A stretch of DNA of 64,000 bases from Candidatus Woesearchaeota archaeon (GTDB lineage Archaea > Nanobdellota > Nanobdellia > Woesearchaeales > GW2011-AR4): assembly GCA_016180235.1 (NCBI GenBank), contig JACPBQ010000002.1, positions 128,206 through 192,205 on the forward strand, written 5' to 3'. The notes under the pieces are model-generated. The model made no database searches and was not told the DNA's origin. It saw only the letters and a list, made by a program, of their open reading frames with translations. Below are positions 57,437 to 64,000 of this stretch, one piece after another (position 1 is the stretch's first letter; each line of letters starts with the position of its first letter). Made by a program: the position numbers and the translations under genes.

Positions 57437-58774
57437 TTCTTGGGCATTGTCGTTTGCCGGTCCTTGGTCATCTGCTGTCTCTGACGCCTCAGCCTTATTT
57501 GACTCATAATTATTTCCCGCACCATCAGGATTAGGCTCTCCATCTGCAGATTCTTCTATAGCCTCTTCCAGCCTGCTTTCTCCGGAATCGCTTTCTTCAC
57601 TTTCCTTGTTTTTGTCATACTCATTTACTTTATCGCTGACATAAGCCACTGCCTCTTCTCCTTCCAGCCCCATGTCCTCTGCCTCTTTAGCAGCTTCCAG
57701 CGCTATGGATTCCAGCTTGCTCATTCCTCTGGCCCTTCCTTCCTGAAATTCCTCTGCTGACGCATACCAGTGCCTTGATAATACATCGTATATCTTTCCC
57801 TGTGAAGTGCCCTCCCTTGAAGCTGCCCTTTTTGCATTTACCCTTCCGTGCATCATTCTAATGCCAGATTCAGAGTCTTTTTCAGATACCCCTTCCTCTT
57901 CGTAAAGATGCGCTGTCTCGTGCTCTATGACATTCGCAATATATGTATCCACAAATTTCTGTGCTGATATTCCTTTATATCCATGGGCATGTGCAAGTTT
58001 CCATGCTTCAGATACTAGTTTATTGGACAAAGCAATATGCTTCCTGTAGATTGTTACTGCGTGAGCATGCATCCTGTCCAAATCCCCTGCTCCAATTCCT
58101 TTGAGCTGCCTATCCTGGTCAAAACCTTCAGATAAAAGTGCATCTCTCCACTCCATTGCCCTGTCAGTAAAAGGCACATAGCCTAAGCCCGGGACATAAT
58201 TTAGCCTTTCTGAAAACAGGTATTTCCTGAAACTATGTTCCGCTGTTGCCGCTTGGCTTGTCATCTTGCCAAAATCATTATTCGCAATATTGCCATACAT
58301 AGTCATTAGCTTTATAGGCACATTAACATCAGTCATAGTGGAAAATCTGCTGTATTCCGGTGTTATTTCAGGGCCGAGTGTCATAATTCCGTGAGTTTGC
58401 GGCTTATGGCCGGTTGTAAGTATAGGATTTCCGGCAGTCCATGGAACAAAATAATTAGCCTTGTCTTCCCATGAGTATATATGCCCTAAAGCTGCCAGGT
58501 CTTTCTTGTCAACTTCAGTAGTCCTATAGCAGGTAGCTACCCTCAGCTTGCTGTTGTCGTTTGCAACAGAATAATAATGGATAGTATGGGCCATTAAAGC
58601 CTCAAAAGTCTGTGCAGCTGATGTGTTGTTCCAGGAGAATGAAGGCGCCCATGGTCCTTTGCTTGCCTTATTGCCAAAAACAGTAATAAAGTTTGCCGGA
58701 TTTTCTTTGCTGGGCTTCCCAGTATAATGATCACTGTATATCCCATAGGTCCCAAAACTATCAGGCAATCCCAT
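57422..58774 (-). CDS. Putative zincin-like metallopeptidase (450 aa), ssrA-like C-terminus
   Basis: 'IANVIEHETAHLYEEEG' (HExxH); C-term ...GPANDNAQESQAA. Confidence 0.5.
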   Translation of the reverse strand: MGLPDSFGTYGIYSDHYTGKPSKENPANFITVFGNKASKGPWAPSFSWNNTSAAQTFEALMAHTIHYYSVANDNSKLRVATCYRTTEVDKKDLAALGHIYSWEDKANYFVPWTAGNPILTTGHKPQTHGIMTLGPEITPEYSRFSTMTDVNVPIKLMTMYGNIANNDFGKMTSQAATAEHSFRKYLFSERLNYVPGLGYVPFTDRAMEWRDALLSEGFDQDRQLKGIGAGDLDRMHAHAVTIYRKHIALSNKLVSEAWKLAHAHGYKGISAQKFVDTYIANVIEHETAHLYEEEGVSEKDSESGIRMMHGRVNAKRAASREGTSQGKIYDVLSRHWYASAEEFQEGRARGMSKLESIALEAAKEAEDMGLEGEEAVAYVSDKVNEYDKNKESEESDSGESRLEEAIEESADGEPNPDGAGNNYESNKAEASETADDQGPANDNAQESQAA

Positions 58775-58871
58775 TTTCCACCCAAAATACTATTATGTAA
58801 CTATCTTATAGTGGTAAAAGTAGTATATAAAGCTTTCGGTTTTTTAGAATATTTATTGCCAGAAATTGGAA

Positions 58872-59771
58872 TTATGCTGCATGTCTAAGCTCATAATTGT
58901 CATTGGCAGCGTCTCTAATATCACCAACCTTAACTTTATTGCCTTTCAATATCTTAGGCATTTCCCTATGGTATACTGCAGATTTAGGATTCTTGTGGTG
59001 AGGCGCATCAGGATTGTCAAGATACTGGCCCAGGATATTGTCTAATTCTCCCTTCAAGTCATTTAAAGAACGCATCTTATCAAAATTTGGTGCATATTGG
59101 CCCCCAGACGCCATCCTGCCTAATTGCCCAAGAACTACTTTATACGAGTCAAGCCTGTCAAGATCAGCATCTTCCAGATGTCTTGTGTTATAATGCAATG
59201 AAGCTTGGGTTAAATTGCTTACCAAGTCGCCTATCATAAGTTTAACTAAAAGAGCTCTTGCTTTTTTTCCATCAGGATTATTTTTCTGGGCATCATACCA
59301 CAATTCCCCTATGTTCTCCTCGCTCAGCTTATTTTTGGCTCCAATCTGGATAAGTTTGCCGTATAAATCCTGCGGTGATTTGTCTATCCACTCCCTATGC
59401 TCTGCTGTCTTTGCTATCTCATTCAGGAATTCCTGTAATCCGTTTTCACTTTCATTGTCTAATTCACTGTTTGCAGAGGCTTGCTCCAAATGCCTTCCTA
59501 ATTCCCTATATTTTGCCCGATAAGCATCAACATCCGCTAAAAAATTACCCAGGCCTTTTTTGTCCTCTTCATGTATCGGCGCTGTTAAAAGTTTGACAAG
59601 TCCCTTATTGCCCTTATACATTACACCATTATTGTCCTCAGAAGGACCAAACATATCAGCATAATTATCGAGCTGTTCTTCATGGTATTTTTTTCTTTTA
59701 GCTCTAAATTTTTCAAAATCTACTATAGGATCTATTACAGCTTCTTCGCCTTTTAATACTTTAGTCGGCAT
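58872..59771 (-). CDS. Hypothetical protein (299 aa), ssrA-like C-terminus
   Basis: ORF; C-term ...RDAANDNYELRHAA. Confidence 0.6.
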   Translation of the reverse strand: MPTKVLKGEEAVIDPIVDFEKFRAKRKKYHEEQLDNYADMFGPSEDNNGVMYKGNKGLVKLLTAPIHEEDKKGLGNFLADVDAYRAKYRELGRHLEQASANSELDNESENGLQEFLNEIAKTAEHREWIDKSPQDLYGKLIQIGAKNKLSEENIGELWYDAQKNNPDGKKARALLVKLMIGDLVSNLTQASLHYNTRHLEDADLDRLDSYKVVLGQLGRMASGGQYAPNFDKMRSLNDLKGELDNILGQYLDNPDAPHHKNPKSAVYHREMPKILKGNKVKVGDIRDAANDNYELRHAA

Positions 59772-59899
59772 TTTTGTATCTCAATCATTAAACTTTGTTA
59801 ATATAAATGTTTCGCTTTAAAAAAGCTGGTTTTTAGGTTTTGTTTATTTGTAACTACAATTTAATAGTAAAACTTCTATATAAACCTTCCGCTTTTAGT

Positions 59900-60532
59900 T
59901 TAAGATTGTCTAACAGAACCAAACTCCTCAAAGCTCCCGCACCTCAAAAAAGGATTGTTCTCTTTCTCATGCTTTATTGTAGAATGCTGAATAGAGCCAT
60001 AATCATGCCCCGGATAGACTTTAATGTTTTCATCCATGTCCTTAAGCCTCTGCAGACTTTCCCACTGCTTTTTTATATCTCCCCCGCGCATATCCACTCT
60101 TCCGCAGCCCTCCACAAACAAAGTATCACCAGTAATAAGCTTATCAGTGCCTATTAAAAAACAAACACAGCTGGGCTTATGCCCGGGAGTATGCAAAACG
60201 CTTATTTTTATTTTGCCTACATCTATTTCGTCCCCTTCGTCTATGGTTTTTATCTTTTTAATGCCTAAATTCCTGATGTCTTTTTCCCCGTTTTTATGGA
60301 CATAAACAGCTGCATTGGTAATATCAAATATTTCCTTTACGCCTTCTATATGGTCAAAATCAGCGTGGGTTATGAGGATTTTATTCATTTTCAGGCTGTG
60401 TTTTTTGGCTATATTAAGGATTTTGCTGAGTTCCCATGCCGGATCAACCACAGCAGCCTCTTTTGTCTTTTCATCTCCGATAACATAGGCAAAATTCTGC
60501 ATCTGCCCGACAGGAATCTGCTCGAAAATCAT
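59900..60532 (-). CDS. Glyoxalase II-like MBL-fold hydrolase
   Basis: 'ITHADFDHIEG', 'VLHTPGHKPSCVCFLI', 'LITGDTLFVEGCGRVD', 'VYPGHDYG'. Confidence 0.88.
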   Translation of the reverse strand: MIFEQIPVGQMQNFAYVIGDEKTKEAAVVDPAWELSKILNIAKKHSLKMNKILITHADFDHIEGVKEIFDITNAAVYVHKNGEKDIRNLGIKKIKTIDEGDEIDVGKIKISVLHTPGHKPSCVCFLIGTDKLITGDTLFVEGCGRVDMRGGDIKKQWESLQRLKDMDENIKVYPGHDYGSIQHSTIKHEKENNPFLRCGSFEEFGSVRQS

Positions 60533-60635
60533 TTTCAGTAAATTTTGGTTTTATCCAATGCCAACAATTATTTGTTAATTCGTTTTTTGATTTCACTCTT
60601 TATCTCATTGTGCACTAAAATCAAAATAATAATTA

Positions 60636-60677
60636 CCTGCGTTTTTGTTTTCAGTAGTTGTATAGCAAAAACGCCGG
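60636..60677 (-). repeat. Hairpin-element copy C (within 60533-60775, minus strand)
   Basis: Reverse complement CCGGCGTTTTTGC TATACAACTACTGAAAA CAAAAACGCAGG. Confidence 0.75.
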
Positions 60678-60775
60678 CTAAGATTTTTTGAATTTTTATT
60701 GCCTTTTTTTATAATTTGCAATTAATATTTATCTTAATCAAATAGTTGTGAATTCAGTTGTGAGTTTTATTGTTT

Positions 60776-61501
60776 TTAGATTTTCCTGACAAAGCTCAAA
60801 AACCCTGAATGCCCTATAGCCTGCGACCTTGGCCTGACTTTCCTCTCCTCAACTTCCCATTCCCTTTCAATGATTTCAGAAGTCTTGATGTATGCGAAAT
60901 TCTCATTCTTCCTGATTTCATTGACAAAATCCATAACCTGCGGGATTGTAGGGCTGTATGAAACCAAAAAGCCTCCGGCTTTGAGCGATTTTTCCGCGCT
61001 TTTCAGGGCTTTCCACGGCTCAGGCAAATCCAATGTTACCAAATCAACATTCTTCTCATCAATCCCGTTATAGATATCCTCGTTTTTTATTTTTATATTT
61101 TTAAGGCTTAGAAATTTGATATTGCCCTCGACTATTTTGATGAAGTCCTCTCTTAGCTCGTATGTAACCACTTCCTTTGCAATATTGGCCAAAAAGCAGG
61201 CCAAAGCTCCAGAGCCGGCACCGGCATCCACAACCTTGCTTTTATTGTTCACTCCGGTCTCGGAAACTATCAGGCCGATATCCTTCAGGGGGATAATCTG
61301 CGCGCCCCTCTTGATTTTCCTGTACAGATCAATGAAACTCGGCTCAAAAACAGAAAATTCCCTGCCTGTGTTTGTCTTGATTTTTCCTTTTTTTGCTTTC
61401 AGGCCTTCTTTTTTGAAGAAGCCGAATTTGGTATGAAAATCACTGCCGGGATCCCTGACTAAGAATTTGCTGCCCTGCCTGTCCATCAGAATTTTTGCCA
61501 T
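60776..61501 (-). CDS. trmI: tRNA (adenine-N1)-methyltransferase, TrmI family
   Basis: 'GAQIIPLKDIGLIVSETGV...VVDAGAGSGALACFLA', 'LVTLDLPEPWKAL'; likely start MAKILMDRQG at 61501 rather than the longer ORF-track start. Confidence 0.85.
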   Translation of the reverse strand: MAKILMDRQGSKFLVRDPGSDFHTKFGFFKKEGLKAKKGKIKTNTGREFSVFEPSFIDLYRKIKRGAQIIPLKDIGLIVSETGVNNKSKVVDAGAGSGALACFLANIAKEVVTYELREDFIKIVEGNIKFLSLKNIKIKNEDIYNGIDEKNVDLVTLDLPEPWKALKSAEKSLKAGGFLVSYSPTIPQVMDFVNEIRKNENFAYIKTSEIIEREWEVEERKVRPRSQAIGHSGFLSFVRKI

Positions 61502-61577
61502 TATTCTCCAGAATCCGCTGCAATTTAAAAACATTTTTATATCATTAATAATAAAAATAAGCATATAAAAGGGTATT

Positions 61578-61667
61578 ATGGCAAAAAAGTCAAGGAAAAA
61601 AGGCAAAACCCCGAAAAAAAGCTCAAATAAAAAAACATCAAAGCCGAAAGTATGCGAGTTTTGCTGA
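61578..61667 (+). CDS. 29-aa basic peptide ending CEFC
   Basis: MAKKSRKKGKTPKKSSNKKTSKPKVCEFC; stop just before the AGGT of the next gene. Confidence 0.45.
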   Translation: MAKKSRKKGKTPKKSSNKKTSKPKVCEFC

Positions 61668-61681
61668 AAAGAGGTAAATAG

Positions 61682-62512
61682 GTGATGTTCAGGAAAAAGG
61701 TTTTTCTAATTGTCAGTATATTATTGCTATTGCTCTTTTCTATTGCTTACGCCCATGAAGAGGAAGAAATCCATGACGAAATCTCCGTAGATGCAGAAAG
61801 CCTCAAGTCAGCATCAATAAAATATATAAAAATTGCTTCATTTATCTCTATTTTTCTGATTATTGTTTCCCTTTATATCAAAGGCAAAAATGAAAAAACA
61901 AAATGGCTTTTATTTTTGGGAATAGCTGTCTCTATTGCGGCCTCGACTGCCTACCTTGCTTATTCTACAGTCTACCTAAACCTTGTTTCTGAAACACAGG
62001 GCCCAGTGCATTGGCATGCAGACTATGAGATATGGGTATGCGGCAAGCAAGTTGAGCTTGCCGGGCCAAAAGGCCTCTCGAACAGGATAGGAAGTCCTCT
62101 GTTCCACGACCATGGGGATAACAGGATACATGTGGAAGGTGTTGTAGCAGACACAAGAAATGTTGACTTGCATAGCTTCTTTGAGACTGTAGGCGGCAAT
62201 TTGGATGAAGATATATTGGAAATCCCGACAGAAAACGAAGTTATAAAAGTAAAAAATGATGATTCATGCAATGGGGAAGAGGCAAAGCTGCAGGCTTTTG
62301 TTTATAACGTGGCTAACCCGGATGAAAACAAAAACTGGATTTTTAACCAGAAAAAAATAGATAATTTTCCTGAATATGTTTTGTCTCCTCACTCAAATGT
62401 GCCGCCAGGAGACTGCATAATAATTGAATTTTCAGAGGAAAAGGAAAAAACAGGGCATATTTGTGCCACATACAAAGCAGCAACTGAAAGAGGTGAGCTG
62501 ATTGGCAGTTGA
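61682..62512 (+). CDS. Membrane protein with extracytoplasmic His/Cys-containing domain
   Basis: N-terminal signal/TM; 'GPVHWHADYEIWVCGKQ', 'FHDHGDNRIHVEG'. Confidence 0.65.
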   Translation: MMFRKKVFLIVSILLLLLFSIAYAHEEEEIHDEISVDAESLKSASIKYIKIASFISIFLIIVSLYIKGKNEKTKWLLFLGIAVSIAASTAYLAYSTVYLNLVSETQGPVHWHADYEIWVCGKQVELAGPKGLSNRIGSPLFHDHGDNRIHVEGVVADTRNVDLHSFFETVGGNLDEDILEIPTENEVIKVKNDDSCNGEEAKLQAFVYNVANPDENKNWIFNQKKIDNFPEYVLSPHSNVPPGDCIIIEFSEEKEKTGHICATYKAATERGELIGS

Positions 62513-63212
62513 AGCTTACCTCCCATCTCTGGTAACAGTAGTAACGACAGCCGCTATTGATTCAATCAATCCATGTGCTATCGGCGTATTGATATTGATG
62601 GTTTCTGTCATGCTTGCCGGGAAGCAGTCGACCAAAAGGATGCTTATGCTTGGAAGCCTTTATGTGCTGTCCGTGCTTGTAGTCTACCTCCTGGCCGGTC
62701 TTGGACTAATGTATTACCTGTCTACATTGCCATTGTACCTTGCAGAATACATCTCAATAGCAGTTGGAATCCTTATAATACTTGCCGGCCTTCTGGAAAT
62801 AAAGGACTATTTCTGGTATGGAAGGTGGTTTTCATTGTCAATACCATATGCGGTTTCAAAAAAAATACACAAATACTCGTCAAAGACCACAATCCTCGGG
62901 GTTATATTCCTGGGGGCTTTTGTCTCTGCAGTAGAGTTGCCATGCACTGGCGCCCCTTATCTGGCTATAATAACCTTATTATCCCAAAATTTTGACTTTG
63001 CCGCATTTTTATTGTTGGTTTTATACAACATTATTTTTGTTGCTCCACTGATAATAATTTTGCTGATGGTGGCATCAGGAGTAAAGCTTTATGAGATAAA
63101 AAAATGGAAGCAGGGAGCAAGGCCTTACATGAGGTTATTGATAGGCTTGTTGCTGGTAGGCTTGGGATGGCTGTTGATGCTTATAGCTAACGGCACCATA
63201 AATCTGGGGTAA
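62502..63212 (+). CDS. CcdA/DsbD-like thiol transport membrane protein
   Basis: 'SINPCAIGVLILMVSVMLAG' and 'VELPCTGAPYLAIITLLS' paired Cys-Pro motifs; 6 TM. Confidence 0.8.
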   Translation: MAVEAYLPSLVTVVTTAAIDSINPCAIGVLILMVSVMLAGKQSTKRMLMLGSLYVLSVLVVYLLAGLGLMYYLSTLPLYLAEYISIAVGILIILAGLLEIKDYFWYGRWFSLSIPYAVSKKIHKYSSKTTILGVIFLGAFVSAVELPCTGAPYLAIITLLSQNFDFAAFLLLVLYNIIFVAPLIIILLMVASGVKLYEIKKWKQGARPYMRLLIGLLLVGLGWLLMLIANGTINLG

Positions 63213-63216
63213 AAAG

Positions 63217-63516
63217 ATGAAAAAAGCAAAAGAAGGGAAGATATGCAAATACTGCATTGTGAAAAGAAAGGGCCATACGGAGGAATTTGACGAAAGAAAG
63301 GTTTATGCAAGCTGTTATGCTGCCTGCTTAAACGCGCAGATAAGGCATGCAAAAGCAGAGAAAATCTGCGAGAAAGTTTCGAGGGAGCTTAAGGCATGGG
63401 CAATAAAAAAGAAATATGCAGACTCAAAGGAGATTTTCAAAAAAGTGGCAGCTGCTATGAAAAAGCATGACGAGAATGCGGCTTTCATGTACGAGACTCA
63501 TAGGGATATTTCTTAA
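63217..63516 (+). CDS. ATP-cone domain protein
   Basis: 'VKRKGHTEEFDERKVYASCYAACLNA'. Confidence 0.75.
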   Translation: MKKAKEGKICKYCIVKRKGHTEEFDERKVYASCYAACLNAQIRHAKAEKICEKVSRELKAWAIKKKYADSKEIFKKVAAAMKKHDENAAFMYETHRDIS

Positions 63517-63524
63517 AGGAAAAA

Positions 63525-63677
63525 AGCCCCTGACGAGACATGCAGAAAAACTGTGTTTTTAACGCAGTTTTAAGTTTTGCACTCGCGACCTTTGCCTTTT
63601 AGGTTTAGGCCAACATAGTACCAAGGCTTCGCGGATATTTTTGGTATCTAACGCAATAGCTACTATGCTACAGGGGC
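63525..63677 (-). tRNA. tRNA-Thr(GGT) with three predicted introns (63628-63649, 63598-63618, 63539-63575)
   Basis: Manual fold of spliced product: GCCCCTG TA GCA..TGC G TTGCC TTGGTAA GGCAA AGGTC GCGAG TGCAAAT CTCGT CAGGGGC T. Confidence 0.8.
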
Positions 63678-63754
63678 ATAATAATCTGTAACTCAAGCTG
63701 TTTTAAAAATCTTTTCTATATTGTTAAATCTAAGAATATTATTGAAAATAAAAG

Positions 63755-63951
63755 TGCGGGGGATGGGATTTGAACCCACGAATCCACTAAGGAACAGGAT
63801 ATCTTCTTTACACAGAAGTGTTCCATTGTAGACTTAAGTCCTGCGCGTTTGGTCGGAAAACGGAGTTTTACGACCTCGAAAATCTCCGATTTCCCATTGG
63901 CCAGGCTTCGCTCTAAGGATTCCAAAGCCATTGCTTATAGATTACCCCCGC
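63755..63951 (-). tRNA. tRNA-Leu(TAA) with three predicted introns (about 63912-63942, 63849-63896, 63801-63832)
   Basis: Spliced: GCGGGGGTAGCGAAGCCTGGCCAAACGCGCAGGACTTAAGATCCTGTTCCTTAGTGGATTCGTGGGTTCAAATCCCATCCCCCGC A; class II variable arm TCC/GGA. Confidence 0.78.
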
Positions 63952-64000
63952 AAATTGCCCGGCATGGAAAAAGAAAAGAAAACCCTATTTAAACGTTGCT

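Noticed and set aside
57422-59771. tmRNA gene as source of the ssrA-like tails
   Set aside because: No tmRNA-like structure seen in the window; the tails are genomically encoded in frame at the CDS ends
61502-61606. Extended N-terminus of TrmI in the ORF track
   Set aside because: Hydrophobic 35-aa extension reads through the intergenic/promoter region; MAKILMDRQG at 61501 is a better start
63716-63931. 71-aa minus-strand ORF over the tRNA-Leu locus
   Set aside because: Sequence is explained by the tRNA and its introns

Overview
The window looks like a chromosomal segment of a DPANN archaeon, most likely the Woesearchaeota/Pacearchaeota group. That placement is inferred from gene style (archaeal MetRS with C-terminal tRNA-binding domain, TrmI, NnrD/NnrE, DUF4443-like and DUF483-like proteins, A/T-rich TATA boxes). 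No phylogeny was run. Housekeeping genes are interspersed with very large cell-surface/secreted protein genes. There are no rRNAs, CRISPR arrays or recognisable transposases. Main observations: (1) two adjacent minus-strand tRNA genes at the right end, Thr(GGU) and Leu(UAA), that fold properly only if three introns are removed from each, including a textbook BHB intron in the T-loop of tRNA-Thr; (2) a ~26 kb region (31-57.4 kb) with three tandem paralogous loci of the form [pilin-like 'RGQA' secreted protein - Cys-motif secreted protein - TM/Pro-linker protein and/or polytopic membrane protein], each preceded by a small ORF and an A/T-rich repeat array, which is the best candidate for an undescribed surface/secretion system; (3) a three-copy intergenic element with a conserved CCGGCGTTTTTGC...GCAAAAACGCAGG hairpin, always co-oriented with the downstream gene; (4) a ~110-150 bp structured element in inverted orientation flanking a convergent methyltransferase/DUF483-like pair; (5) ssrA-tag-like C-termini on two neighbouring proteins; (6) a metG gene lacking an in-frame canonical start beside a poly-A tract.
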